64,000 nt of DNA from JAFEDN01 sp963818985 (GTDB lineage: Bacteria; Pseudomonadota; Gammaproteobacteria; Coxiellales; Coxiellaceae), in assembly GCA_963818985.1 (NCBI GenBank), contig CAWFUJ010000001.1, positions 144,561 to 208,560 on the forward strand, in the 5' to 3' direction. The translations under genes were made by a program, and so were the position numbers. Every line of letters starts with the position of its first letter. Positions within the stretch are counted from its first letter, which is position 1. Below are positions 28,870 through 39,400 of the stretch, one piece after another. The notes beneath the pieces are model-generated. The model made no database searches. It saw only the letters and a program-made list of their open reading frames with translations, and was not told the origin of the DNA.

Positions 28870-29574
28870 ATGAACTCATTTAATTTCTGTCAACTTAAAT
28901 CTCCTAACTCAATTACTGAAGCTGTTCAGGTTCAGGAAGCACTGCGCTCACAACTAATTTTGAAAAATGATTTTGATCAGATTAAGGTTATTGCTGGGAT
29001 TGATGTAGGATACGACACAGTGCGCAACTTTGCTCACGCCTCTATCGTATTAATGACGTTTGAACAATTAAATGTTTTAGAAACCATACAGGATTTTACT
29101 CCAGTCACCTTTCCTTACGTTCCAGGATTACTTTCTTTTCGTGAAATCCCGGCTATTTTATCTGCAATCAATAAGCTAACTCGGGCACCTGATTTGTTGA
29201 TGGTCGATGGGCAAGGGATTGCGCATCCCCGAAGAATGGGTATTGCATCTCACTTAGGAGTCATCACTAACCTACCCTCTATTGGAGTTGCCAAATCTTG
29301 TCTGGTAGGACACTACAAGATGCCAGATCCTTCTAAAGGAAACACTACCGATTTAATTTACCGCCACGAACTAATTGGGAAGGTTTTGCGCAGCAAGGAT
29401 AATGTAAAACCTTTATTTATTTCTCCAGGCCATCGTATAGATATACATACTGCATTACAATTCACCATACAATGCTTAACCCGTTTTCGCTTGCCTGAAC
29501 CCACTCGCCTCGCTGATAAATTGTCTAAAGTAATCCCTCATAAAAATCTGACGCAGGTTTCCTTTCACTTTTAA
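28870..29574 (+). CDS. nfi: Endonuclease V (deoxyinosine 3'-endonuclease)
   Basis: A 234-residue protein that matches endonuclease V along its whole length: AGIDVGYD (metal-binding Asp), the wedge motif FPYVPGLLSFREIPA, the core DGQGIAHPRRMGIASHLGV with its metal-binding Asp, IGVAKSCLVGHY, PLFISPGHRIDIHTAL and the conserved RLPEPTRLADKLSK near the end. The enzyme nicks DNA one base 3' of deoxyinosine to start repair of deaminated adenine. It is a cytoplasmic, stand-alone repair enzyme of the usual length. The start is 17 bases after the preceding micro-ORF. Confidence 0.95.
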   Translation: MNSFNFCQLKSPNSITEAVQVQEALRSQLILKNDFDQIKVIAGIDVGYDTVRNFAHASIVLMTFEQLNVLETIQDFTPVTFPYVPGLLSFREIPAILSAINKLTRAPDLLMVDGQGIAHPRRMGIASHLGVITNLPSIGVAKSCLVGHYKMPDPSKGNTTDLIYRHELIGKVLRSKDNVKPLFISPGHRIDIHTALQFTIQCLTRFRLPEPTRLADKLSKVIPHKNLTQVSFHF

Positions 29575-29865
29575 AGCTCGAATTTTTCCTAACATCACGA
29601 TTCCTCTGCGATTATCACGTAATTTAAGCTCAATATAAATTAATCCCTTTGCTTAATATACTCGCTTTTTTCGCGCCATTCTGGCCCCAGCCCTGACAAA
29701 GCTAATGATATCTAAGATTAGAAACGAAACCAATTGTATCAAGTTTTAAATTCTGCTAAATTCATTAAAAAGCAATTAAGATTTTTGGAGTATTGAACGT
29801 TAGTTTGCATGAAACCTTTATCGGCCAACTTGAATTAACTAAAATTTTTACCAGGAGGTGACACC
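29575..29865. other. Intergenic region
   Basis: About 290 bases with no supported gene. It ends with an excellent AGGAGGTGACACC ribosome binding site for the hemerythrin gene. Confidence 0.4.
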
Positions 29866-30303
29866 ATGAATGCAATTAAGTTTTTAATTACAGAACATGA
29901 TAGAGTGCGAAAGATGTTATCTGATATTGATCAGGACTCCCATAGATCAGAGACTAAGAGAAAACTTTTTGACGAACTCTTGCAAGAATTACTTCGACAT
30001 GAAAAAATGGAACAAACAGTTTGGTATCCATTTCTCAGGGTAAATAAAACTCTAACTGATTTAATACCACATTTAATTTCCGAAGAGAAAAGCGCTTCCA
30101 AGGCAATGAAAGCGATTGAAAAAATTACCTCTCAAGCCGATTGGGAAGAAAAATTTTCAGAATTTAGAAGCGATGTTGAACATCATGCCAAAGAGGAAGA
30201 AACCAAATTATTCCCTCATGTAGAAAATATTTTAAGCAAGGATGAATTAGAGAAGATAGGTAAAGAAATGCTCCAATTTAAACGTGAATTTCAAGATAAA
30301 TAA
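29866..30303 (+). CDS. Hemerythrin-like (HHE cation-binding) protein
   Basis: A 145-residue four-helix protein with the HHE pattern: EHDRV in helix 1, RHEKMEQTVWYPFL in helix 2, and HHAKEEETKLFPHVE in helix 3-4. These His and Glu residues form a di-iron (or other metal) site. Family members bind oxygen or nitric oxide, or protect and sense redox state. Very strong ribosome binding site (AGGAGGTGA). A T-rich hairpin-like stretch (AGCTTGCAGC... TTTTTTT) follows the stop and may end transcription. Confidence 0.9.
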   Translation: MNAIKFLITEHDRVRKMLSDIDQDSHRSETKRKLFDELLQELLRHEKMEQTVWYPFLRVNKTLTDLIPHLISEEKSASKAMKAIEKITSQADWEEKFSEFRSDVEHHAKEEETKLFPHVENILSKDELEKIGKEMLQFKREFQDK

Positions 30304-30597
30304 ATTCTTTAAGCAGAAGTAGCTTGCAGCTTTTTTTCGCTGCTGGCATATTTAAGTGACATGAAATGGGTGGGCAAAAGATACAGGAGACTTTATTACT
30401 TGCCCCTAAAGTAGAAAAGACCCAGTTACTCATTAGCACACATCTCCTCTAGTTTTCAAAGTTTCAATTGCCATGATTTGTAGGTTCTCTTGCCTATCGA
30501 ATATTATTCTTCATTGTCCTACTCTTAATCAAACTGCCCCAATAAATTGACTTCTAGGCGTAAAATATATTAAAATTATTTTAAATCAAGGAAAAAA
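30304..30597. other. Intergenic region with decayed copy of the micro-ORF leader
   Basis: 30355-30385 repeats AGTGACATGAAATG and AAAAGATACAG from the leader and first codons of the 28788 micro-ORF, but the SFPASDPPS motif is absent and the frame is broken. Nothing else is recognised. Confidence 0.4.
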
Positions 30598-31743
30598 ATG
30601 CTACAGGATACTTTAATAGAAGAATTAGAAAAATTTAACATTCACGAGCTTTTTTTTATCAAAAATAATCTGAAATTGGGAAAAGACCATTTATTCAAGA
30701 AAATTGGCGAAGATGAATTCAATAATCTCCTCTCTATGATCAAATTATCTTCAGAAAAGAAATCCAAGTTAACCTTAAGTATCGAAGCAAAAATAGGCTA
30801 TTTTATCTTCTTCTACAATATCATTTTGACAACCTTGCTTGGGATAGCCTTCGGATTTTCAGGCTTGTTCGGTTCTGGAAAATTTAAAATATGCCCCTTG
30901 ATAATAATTTTTCTGCTTAGTGCTATTATTAGCCTATTCGTTACTTGGCTTAATAGTAAGCATATAAAAAAGAAAAACTCGCAAATTCTCAAAGACCAAA
31001 AAATTGCTGAGTTAGAATTAAAGATAATTCAAATGATCATTAATAAAGGAGAAAGTAAAATTAAAAGAAATCAAAAAAAGCTTTTAAATATAACGGAAAA
31101 TATCTTACAAAAGATACATTCCATTCTACCTTCAGATGTTCCTATTCATTTGGATCAATGCTTGAGTGAACTGGGTTATTTTCGTCAGATAAGTCAGAAA
31201 GAATCTTTTCCAATTAATATCGAACCCTATTTTAAGAAATATCAAACTCATTTTACTTTTCACAGCTTAGCCCATTTACGTTCTTATTCTATGGAATCCC
31301 CTTTAAAAATAAAAAAATGGCTCGCCACTAATTGGGGCGACGTTATTCCAACAACGTTTATTACTTTGTTTGGCAGTTTTTCGTCCGCGTTTATTTTATA
31401 TAACAATGTTCCACTCTGTATACAAGAATCGGGCTATATATTCCAATGGGAGCAATTTGTTCATTCTAAACATCTATTAATTTTAATTTCAATCCTGATT
31501 GCCAGTTATTTCACTTTTTCTCATGCTAAATTCATGTATACTAACTACATCAAAGAAAATTCTCTGAAACAATTAGCAAATAAAATTTCTGCCTTAGAGA
31601 TGAAATATTTATATAGGAAATCGCAGAACAACTTTTTATTAGAAAATTTATCAAGAGCGCGCCGATTAGTAAAATACGTTAACAGGATTATTTCTAAGAA
31701 AACATTAATTATGGATAAAAAAATATACGCAACTGCTCCATGA
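30598..31743 (+). CDS. Membrane protein of unknown family (four predicted TM helices)
   Basis: A 381-residue protein with two pairs of hydrophobic helices: residues ~65-85 and ~98-118 (IGYFIFFYNIILTTLLGIAF and PLIIIFLLSAIISLFVTWL), then after a ~120-residue soluble loop, ~245-263 and ~296-314 (TTFITLFGSFSSAFILY and LLILISILIASYFTFSHA). The soluble parts are Lys-rich and helical. It is not recognised. AAGGAAAAAA precedes the start. It lies alone between a hemerythrin gene and a TIKI-like gene on the same strand, with gaps of about 200-300 bases. Confidence 0.65.
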   Translation: MLQDTLIEELEKFNIHELFFIKNNLKLGKDHLFKKIGEDEFNNLLSMIKLSSEKKSKLTLSIEAKIGYFIFFYNIILTTLLGIAFGFSGLFGSGKFKICPLIIIFLLSAIISLFVTWLNSKHIKKKNSQILKDQKIAELELKIIQMIINKGESKIKRNQKKLLNITENILQKIHSILPSDVPIHLDQCLSELGYFRQISQKESFPINIEPYFKKYQTHFTFHSLAHLRSYSMESPLKIKKWLATNWGDVIPTTFITLFGSFSSAFILYNNVPLCIQESGYIFQWEQFVHSKHLLILISILIASYFTFSHAKFMYTNYIKENSLKQLANKISALEMKYLYRKSQNNFLLENLSRARRLVKYVNRIISKKTLIMDKKIYATAP

Positions 31744-31939
31744 TTTGAATTAGATTATAATTCGCCGTATAAATAGCCGTTTTGATATTACGGCTTATGG
31801 TAATTGAAGCGCAAATTGCCGAAACGTGAATAGCACAAATTTAACCATGCGCTTAAAATTTAGACTTGATTTTATCAGGCGGATAAGGCATGGTATAATA
31901 AATTTAATGCAATCAAGTCATAAATAGAAAGGGGTAATA

Positions 31940-32830
31940 ATGCGAAGCTTTTTTAAATCAGCAAAAAGTACACTTGGGTTATTAACAAAGCCCTTATTTT
32001 TATTCTTTAGTTTTTTATTAATCACCGCAAGAACAGGCGTAGGTGACGATCGAATTAAAGGTCCGGCTCTTTTAGGCTATGGCCCTTCTGAATTAGATTA
32101 TTGCCCAGTCTCGCTAGCCGCCACTGGCTTTATCCAGGATTATTACCACCTGATCGGTTCTGAGAAATCTACAGTATATGATCTTTTTTACATGCGCTTA
32201 AATAATGTGAAGATATTTAGCGAAGCTGATTACTTTATTATTGCTGAGGCTCATACCAATCCAACGCATCAAGCAATACAAGTTTACTTAATGGAACTAT
32301 ATGCCACCGCGATTTCGAAGGTATTTTTTGAAAATTCAGTTAAGGGCACTCAGTACCATTGTATTCAATATTTTGTCCGTAATAGAGTCCAAATAGGCCC
32401 ACTTTCTTCAAAATTAGATCAAGTGACCTGCGATGGCTGGGAAAATAAAGCAGCGCATGACAAGGTTACGGAACGAATCGAAATGTGCAAAGTATATAAG
32501 GAGAATCCTTATAAGGCACCAGCCGAGGCAGTTTCTACCTGCCGTCCCGCCGTACTGGATCATTTACTGACAGAAGAACGCAACCGGGAAGCGATAAAGC
32601 TTTTCCGGGAAGATGGCTATGGTAAAATATTTTTATTGATGGGATTGAAACATGTGGTTCCAGATTATACATACCGTAGCGGCGCCTCAAAGAAACGTGA
32701 CCGCGGGCATGACGCAAAAACCTTAAGTGTTGCTCCTAATTTTTTTCCTTTAGAAAATGACCCCCGGCATCCATTGCACGCCGCCGCAAGTAAGAAAAAA
32801 TCCGCTGTTTTGGTGGTGCACATGCCATAA
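31940..32830 (+). CDS. TIKI/ChaN/EreA-superfamily protein, exported
   Basis: A 296-residue protein with an N-terminal hydrophobic leader (FLFFSFLLITARTGVG) that should be a signal peptide or anchor. The body shows the spaced motifs of the TIKI/TraB/EreA-ChaN clan: AEAHTNPTHQA near the start, FFENS, an ERNREA element and LLMGLKHVV near the end. Members of this clan include metal-dependent proteases that cut Wnt (TIKI), pheromone-processing TraB, heme-binding ChaN and erythromycin esterase. Function here cannot be chosen among these. Start supported by AAAGGGG five bases before ATG. Confidence 0.6.
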   Translation: MRSFFKSAKSTLGLLTKPLFLFFSFLLITARTGVGDDRIKGPALLGYGPSELDYCPVSLAATGFIQDYYHLIGSEKSTVYDLFYMRLNNVKIFSEADYFIIAEAHTNPTHQAIQVYLMELYATAISKVFFENSVKGTQYHCIQYFVRNRVQIGPLSSKLDQVTCDGWENKAAHDKVTERIEMCKVYKENPYKAPAEAVSTCRPAVLDHLLTEERNREAIKLFREDGYGKIFLLMGLKHVVPDYTYRSGASKKRDRGHDAKTLSVAPNFFPLENDPRHPLHAAASKKKSAVLVVHMP

Positions 32831-33228
32831 GCCACGGAAAATACGTAAAGTAGGACGCGGTCCAGCGGTAAAATATATCCTGGAAAAAAATTGAAAATGA
32901 CTGATATCCCACTTTTTTTAACATAAATTAATTAAAAATTTTCAAGCTGGTCAACGCGAATGCCCAGCTCGGGAATAAGATAACGCCTCCCTTAAATATT
33001 TCTGGATATGGAGGAATTCAAGTTTTGAATCCAGCAACTTTCGTTAGAAATTTAAAAAAATCAACCGTAGTTTCAAAGAAATAATTGATAATAGCTTACA
33101 AAAACCGACTCTAAATTTTTCGAGTCTTGAAGTAAATGGCGACTCGCTATCACAATTCAAATAATGAAGTTCTAACGAACATGTTAAATTTAATGGTAAG
33201 AATCAACTTTAGATTTCGGACCTTTTCT
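32831..33228. other. Intergenic region, nothing recognised
   Basis: About 400 bases between convergent genes. Reading frames here are short and lack ribosome binding sites. No RNA or repeat recognised. Confidence 0.4.
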
Positions 33229-33807
33229 TCATCCACGTTTCGGCTGGAAAGTTGTTGTCTTTGAATCTGCAGACATTGATGACTGCGAACCGGATGACGC
33301 TGATGGCACGTCATGCCATAAAGGATTTCTACCATAATTGCTTTCAAAAGTTCTTTTTAATTCGATATGGTTTTGTTTAATATCAGCTATTGCTCTCCTC
33401 TTACTTAATGCTCGGCACGTACAAAAGATGACAAGGAATATCGCAGCAACTTTACCCCACCAAACATCCGAACTTCCAGATTTAACTTCAGCTTCACTTC
33501 TGTTAAAAAGTACAGGGGCGCTAATCAAAACTCCCAATACTACCAACCAATTAATCATTTCTTCTAAACGAAGCAATGGAAGAAGTTTACTATGACTACT
33601 ATTTATTAAATCATCAATATCACGCGCCAAGGCCTCACGACCTTGAGAAAACGATCGTTTGTCTTCCTTTTGTCGTGAAGTATCTTCTGTTTCTCTCACA
33701 GGCATATTTAACACTCCTGTTGATAGATTAACCGTCAATTCATACTGTTCGGCTGAATTGCTTTCCCGGGTTTTATTTTGCCTATTCAAGCCCATAAATT
33801 CAAGCAA
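33229..33807 (-). CDS. Two-TM protein of unknown family
   Basis: A 192-residue protein: a polar, charged N-terminal ~80 residues, two hydrophobic helices (about residues 89-103 and 120-133: MINWLVVLGVLISAPVLF and WWGKVAAIFLVIFCTCR) joined by a short polar loop, and a Ser/Lys-rich cytoplasmic-type tail. Not recognised. Its start abuts the remnant of a parD antitoxin on the opposite strand, and its ribosome binding site is not clear, so the true start may be internal (for example the Met at the MPVRETED segment). Confidence 0.5.
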   Translation of the reverse strand: MLEFMGLNRQNKTRESNSAEQYELTVNLSTGVLNMPVRETEDTSRQKEDKRSFSQGREALARDIDDLINSSHSKLLPLLRLEEMINWLVVLGVLISAPVLFNRSEAEVKSGSSDVWWGKVAAIFLVIFCTCRALSKRRAIADIKQNHIELKRTFESNYGRNPLWHDVPSASSGSQSSMSADSKTTTFQPKRG

Positions 33808-33954
33808 CCCAAAAATACTAGTGTCACTCTAGGTAACCATTTTGAACATTTTATTTCCGATCAGGTTGGAAGCGGCCGCTACGGTTCAGCCAGTGATGTA
33901 ATCCGTGCCGGTTTGCGTCTACTCGAAGAAAGAGAGAATAAACTAGCCGTCTAG
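33808..33954 (+). pseudogene. ParD-type antitoxin remnant, start codon lost
   Basis: The + strand frame reads PKNTSVTLGNHFEHFISDQV followed by GSGRYGSASDVIRAGLRLLE and ends ERENKLAV, stop at 33954. This is the almost complete sequence of a ParD/CopG-like antitoxin, which normally starts MPKNTSVTLG. Here the codon before Pro is CAA, not ATG, and no alternative start with a ribosome binding site exists. The parE toxin gene that should follow is absent: after the stop no RelE/ParE-like frame is seen. It is a relic of a toxin-antitoxin pair. Confidence 0.75.
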
Positions 33955-34390
33955 TTAAGGCAACCTCTTTTCTTGATCCACAAGGCAATTTGAAAAAACA
34001 TATTGAAGTCATTAAAATCGAAAAGATCATCCTCATGATAATCATGGTCAAGAGCTTCATATCAATAAAAATAATGAATTTTTTGTCATCAATAAAGATG
34101 GCTCTAAACGTCCTATATAATTGGCTAAAAAAACATTTTCCAGATTTTGTATTTCCAAAAGATGGAGTCCTTCAATTTCAGGATGTACTATTACCAAGAT
34201 TTTCAGTTAAGATAATTGTGGATATCAGTAATCAATTTATTTTGATTGAAGAGAGTGACTTGTAATGCGGTTCTGATTTCAGTATCAATGATTTATGATG
34301 ATAAGTACCATCTTCTCTTTGGAACAAATCATCCGTTCTCAATTCAAGATTTGACCCGATTATCAGTTATCGTAACAATAGGATTGTATT
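33955..34390. other. Gene-fragment region
   Basis: Contains short coding-like scraps. One + strand frame around 34015-34113 reads KDHPHDNHGQELHINKNNEF and ends with INKDGSKRPI before a stop; it has an in-frame stop upstream and no start. Another runs 34288-34419 (MIYDDKYHLLFGTNHPFSIQ and on) and overlaps the next gene. A 91-codon frame at 33990 covers both scraps in another frame and is not convincing. The region looks degraded. Confidence 0.3.
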
Positions 34391-36265
34391 ATGAAATTAC
34401 TACAGTTAATGCTGACTAAGTATCAGGATAAATTTAAAGGAGAACTTTTCTCCATATTACCTATTTTAAAGGACAGTAAATATGAAGGGAATATGGAGTT
34501 CTTTTCAAAATGTTTACCCTATATCACAACGATTTATTCAAATGTTATGGCTTATGATCTGGGGTTGGCACTATTAAACGCAATGCCAAAAGGCGATCTT
34601 GAAAAAAATCATATTTATTTATTACATCTAAATTTATACAAATTAATTTTCTTCCTTAGATCGATTGTTACTGTAAAATCATTAGATTATTTAGCTCCTT
34701 TTGAAGAAATTGCCTCATCACTGACTAGTTCTTTAGTCAAATATCTTGCTCATTTACCACATGAAAAAAATTATCTCCAAAAAATTTTATTTGAAATGGT
34801 ATTTAACTTAGAACATTTCGCTTTTTTTCAATCAGGTTCTGCAGACATAAATCAATCATTAATCCAGACTTTTCAAAAAAACATAGAAGTTATCAAAAAT
34901 ACCGATGCTTTTATAGGATTTGTACTGGAGGTCGCCCTAGCACACCCCTTGCACATAATCAACGAATGGAAAATAGAGGATTGCGAACAGTATATTTCCA
35001 CTATTTTCAAAAAAGTAGAAGTAATTGGTTCTTTTGATGAAACACCCATGCAATCTCTGTTTGATAACATCCGTGAGTTAATAGAAGAGGGATCTGATGA
35101 ATCTGTGCAGATAGCGAGTTTTACTATAATTAAAATCATCGAAATAATCGTGCCTAAACAAAGTAATATTCGTGATCAAGCAATAACAATGCTAATAGAT
35201 CTCATAGATAATGAATATTATAGTGAGAAGATACCTACAGAATTAAGAGATAAATTGAAAGCGGCATTCATAAGGACAGGGAGGATATTTATAAGGGCTG
35301 GTAGTACACCCAACGTAGCTTATTGTATTCGATTGATTAAGGAGTTAATCAATAATTATCAGTTTGAAGAGTTAAATTTTTTTAGTAATATCATACATAC
35401 TCCGATTATGTTAGATCTACTGGCCATGATGCCAATCCCGCTATGGAAAAAATTAATAACCATTGATCATCCTGCACGGGATATTTTTATTTATCCTCTA
35501 GAAATAAAACATAAATTTTTAATCCCGCACACGGAAGACACCTCTCTTTTAGAAAAGAAAGATCTGATTACACTCGAATCGACGTATATAAATTTAAAAA
35601 CATTTCAACTTTTACTCTGCGGGGATAAGAGATTTTCTTACTTGCCGCTAGAATTGCGCAAAATCATCTGGTCTTTCATATCGCTAATTCTTAGAGATAC
35701 GCCACATCCCATGATCTTAAGTCTTATAGAAAATACCCAACCCTCCAAAAAAATTCCTCCCTTGGTTGATAAGGCAAGACCAGAATATCGCGCAATTCAA
35801 GCAATCATGGCTAATTTAACCAGAAAAATTTCTAGTACTCTATACTTAATGTATGGACTATTGCCCTTAAATATGAGTATTTATCGATTAGCCATGACTT
35901 TAGAAATTATGTGGATTACTCGTTTTAGTCAATTTCCTATCTCCTGTCTCCGCGATAATCTGGATTCAATCGCTCAGCGACTGACGGAGTGGATGATATC
36001 TGCAGATCGATGGATGACCCATCCCAATCGGGAAGTACCAGATGAAAACAAGCCATCTTTTTTTAACTTCATAATACGAGTAAAAGCATCAACTGATGTT
36101 TACACGACTTACCCGGTGCGTTTGAGCACCAATAATTTAGAGCTGTTCTTTTCCGAAAATCTCAACCTAAGAATCGAAAGAGTTTCCAAAAAAAGAAGTC
36201 GTTCTGAACACCTCCGTACCCACCCAATGCCCCGGGAAAACCCCTGCAAATCTCCGACACATTAG
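34391..36265 (+). CDS. Helical-repeat protein of unknown family (624 residues)
   Basis: The first ~330 residues look like an alpha solenoid (HEAT/ARM-like spacing, for example AITMLIDLIDNEYYSEKIPT), then a segment around residues 405-430 (FSYLPLELRKIIWSFISLIL) that resembles the LP-x-E-hydrophobic pattern of an F-box. The C-terminal ~200 residues are helical with a basic tail. No signal peptide. If the F-box-like segment is real the protein could bind host Skp1, as known Legionella F-box effectors do, but this rests on one short motif. The ribosome binding site is weak. Confidence 0.6.
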   Translation: MKLLQLMLTKYQDKFKGELFSILPILKDSKYEGNMEFFSKCLPYITTIYSNVMAYDLGLALLNAMPKGDLEKNHIYLLHLNLYKLIFFLRSIVTVKSLDYLAPFEEIASSLTSSLVKYLAHLPHEKNYLQKILFEMVFNLEHFAFFQSGSADINQSLIQTFQKNIEVIKNTDAFIGFVLEVALAHPLHIINEWKIEDCEQYISTIFKKVEVIGSFDETPMQSLFDNIRELIEEGSDESVQIASFTIIKIIEIIVPKQSNIRDQAITMLIDLIDNEYYSEKIPTELRDKLKAAFIRTGRIFIRAGSTPNVAYCIRLIKELINNYQFEELNFFSNIIHTPIMLDLLAMMPIPLWKKLITIDHPARDIFIYPLEIKHKFLIPHTEDTSLLEKKDLITLESTYINLKTFQLLLCGDKRFSYLPLELRKIIWSFISLILRDTPHPMILSLIENTQPSKKIPPLVDKARPEYRAIQAIMANLTRKISSTLYLMYGLLPLNMSIYRLAMTLEIMWITRFSQFPISCLRDNLDSIAQRLTEWMISADRWMTHPNREVPDENKPSFFNFIIRVKASTDVYTTYPVRLSTNNLELFFSENLNLRIERVSKKRSRSEHLRTHPMPRENPCKSPTH

Positions 36266-36469
36266 CTATGCATAGCATTCGATCACAATATTTATTTCAC
36301 AATTTATAAAATGTTTGGAGATATAAATTTAGTTCCCATATTGGTTTAAAGCTGCATTTAAGATTACACAGGGTAATCGACATAATAGCTAGCGGCTTCA
36401 GTTCTCAAAACATTACAAGGCTTAGATTTTTGTGACACATTAATGGGAGCTCACTTGTCCAAAGTTAAA

Positions 36470-39400
36470 TTATGGGCTTAAAATTCCATCGTCTTCAGAC
36501 TCCTCAGCACTAAAAGTCTCATCTATGAATAACCTATTACGGGAGCGGCAAGAAGTCACAAAGCTCTGAATAGCTTCCATAGGGTAATAAAGTTTTATAT
36601 GTCGCCGCTCTTGTTTATCTTCTCCAATCGAAGCAGTCGCCACAGCATCCTGTAATGTCTTAATAATCCGTGAGTCTTTTTTAACGTTTACCATGATAGC
36701 TATATTTTTAAAATAAATACCTTTTGGATTTATAATTTCTATTACTTCTCTTAGAGAGGCTTTTTCAGGAAAAATAGAAGCATAGACAACAAAATTGGCA
36801 ATTTTAATAGAATCCTCCCCTACCCGTTCATTTATCAATAAAACCTTTTTTTCTAAAGTTATTGTGCTATTAGCGTACACATCATTATCCATCTCATCAT
36901 CTAGATCATACTCATACCCAAATAAATGGAGGTTCATCAATGAGGAAGAGGGTCTAATAGTAAGTCTCGAAGGCAGCTGATTAAGGCAAATTCCTATTGA
37001 CAAGGCAATTTTTTCATTGACTAACTGGTCAATTATTTCTGATAAGCTATTAGTGTTATCAGGGAAAACTAATTCCACCAAAGGATGAGATAATGTTAAT
37101 AAGGATTTCAAATTAAAAGGAGACTTATTTATAAACTTTAAGGACCGTAAGCAGCTCATATTTTTAAAATTCAAAATCTTATTGCTAGACGGGACATCGT
37201 CTACAGCCTTTAAAGAAATTGTATAATAATACCTCAATGAATCGAGAAAATCTTGTGTTGCGCGCTCACCTTTCCAGTTAAATTGTATTCTATTTCTATT
37301 TTTTTTATCAGGTACAAGAGTCTCTTTATAAATATTGGTTTCTTTGAGAAAATCAAATTGGCAATTATAAAAAACAACGCACGAAGTTCTTAATGATTCA
37401 TATAAAGATTTGCTTATTATGCTATTTGCAATAGATATTTTTACATTTTGATGCTCATGATAGGGAGGTAATTTTAAATTGGCGACATTAAATATAACAT
37501 TATCAAACACTAGCCGTAACCTTCCTTCTAGTTGTTTAACTCTTTCACCGACACTCGTCTCTATTGTAGTATTTTTTATAGTTATGATAACTTCATACTC
37601 TTCCGTTTCCATAGAATCCACTAGAACACCCATAAATTCAGTTAGTGTTTCCGCAGAAAAATCTTCTATTTTTAAATTCGTCTGTTTTGCCTCAGGTTTA
37701 GAAGGATTACCAACGGATTGGTAATATTTCTCTTCGTTAACTTGTGTTTCTAAGATAATTGCAAATTGATCTAATAGCCTTCTCCAATCCCTTTCAACCA
37801 TTATTTTATAAGGCTCTGAGTAATTAAACTTACTCAGATCTTCAGTAGTAGGGGGTTTTAATAAACCAAGCATATTCTTAAAACTGGTAGTTTTTTTCAT
37901 TAAGACCGGTCCAGAATAGGTCCATACCATTAATTCAAAACCTTTTTCTATTAATAAATTAAGCAAAAAATAAATGCATCCAAACTGAATAAACTCTTCA
38001 CCTTTATCTATCGATGGGAAACTAGCAATGATTAACGTTTGTAGCCGCAAATTTTCTTCTGTCACCATTTTTTTAAACGGAAAAAGTCCAACCCTATAGC
38101 GTTTTATATCAAGAACACCAGGAGGTGTCGGATTATAAATAGTTCCTTTATATTCTAAAGAAAAGCTTTTTAAACTATCCAGCGTCGATAAAAAGTCAGT
38201 ATGGATTTCTTTTGCAAAAAATTCTAGCAAAGGATTAACTAGAATATTGTCGCATGAAGACCAGTCGCCAATCAACTGATGAGCCTTTTGCTTGAAGAAA
38301 CCGGTTTCATTAAGGTAACTTCCTCCTGGGTTAGGCGATTGGAGTGGACGGCGAGGAGGAGTAGGATCAAAAATTTCTGGGTAGCCATACCAACAAACGA
38401 TAACCACCAGATGTGCTACATCGGTTGCTCTGCCATTTTCAGCGACTAATACACGACTTAAATAAATAGGAATATCGTAGGCAGATAACAATGGCTGCCA
38501 AAATGTATATACTGTCAAGGCAAATTCGGCACAAACTCCAGTGAGTGTTTTTAAACAATATTGAACAATGGATATAGAATCATTCTTTGCGTACAGGTCG
38601 TGGTACATCTGGCGGGTAAAAAAGTCTTCAGTTTGATTAAGATAGGTGAATCTTTTTTTCATGATTTCACAAAATTCCTGCAAGCAGTTCCTTAGAGTTG
38701 ATTTTTTTTCGCTTCGTAGTGCTCGATGTAGGCATTCCTTTAGCTCATAGGTCAGCCCTATGTCATTCAGAGTGGGAAAAATTTTAGGAGGAGACAATTT
38801 ATCTACTTTAAAATCCGGCTTTGTTTTATCTGATATGATCGTATATTTTAAGCTTGAAACTGCCTCTGTTGTCTCTACATAAAAATTACCGCCTTCCCAA
38901 CTCATGTTAACACCTGAAGGCAATGAATTAGGATAGAAAGAAAAAGGCACCAGTAAAGGAATTTTCTTGTTATCTTGATTGGTTACGGGGTTTACGAGCT
39001 CGATTTTTATCTCTATTCCATGGGAATCTATTGGCGCATCGGTTGGAAAAAATGTTCTAGGAACTTCCACGTCTTGAAATCCACCTTCGCTTAAAATAAT
39101 ATTTTTCTGCTCGTCCGTTTTGAATAAACTGAGCGGAAAAAAGTACTTCCCAAAGCTACTGATATTGGCTATTACTTTCTCTGATCTCGGCAAAGTGGTA
39201 ACACCTGAAAGTGAAGAACGACGGCTTGGTTTAGATTTAGGTATTAGGACAGGTGCTTTTTTTATGACATCATCGACTAAAGGAGTAATAAACTCCTCGT
39301 TTTGTGGTTCGTTTTTAATGATAAATTTTTCAATCACCTGTTGAATAGATTTTTCCTCTAACCATTCCGCTATCTTAGCTAAAAAGGATAAAAATATAAA

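Noticed and set aside
33990..34265. 91-codon + strand frame
   Set aside because: It crosses a better coding scrap in another frame, opens at an ATA/ATG-rich stretch and has no ribosome binding site.
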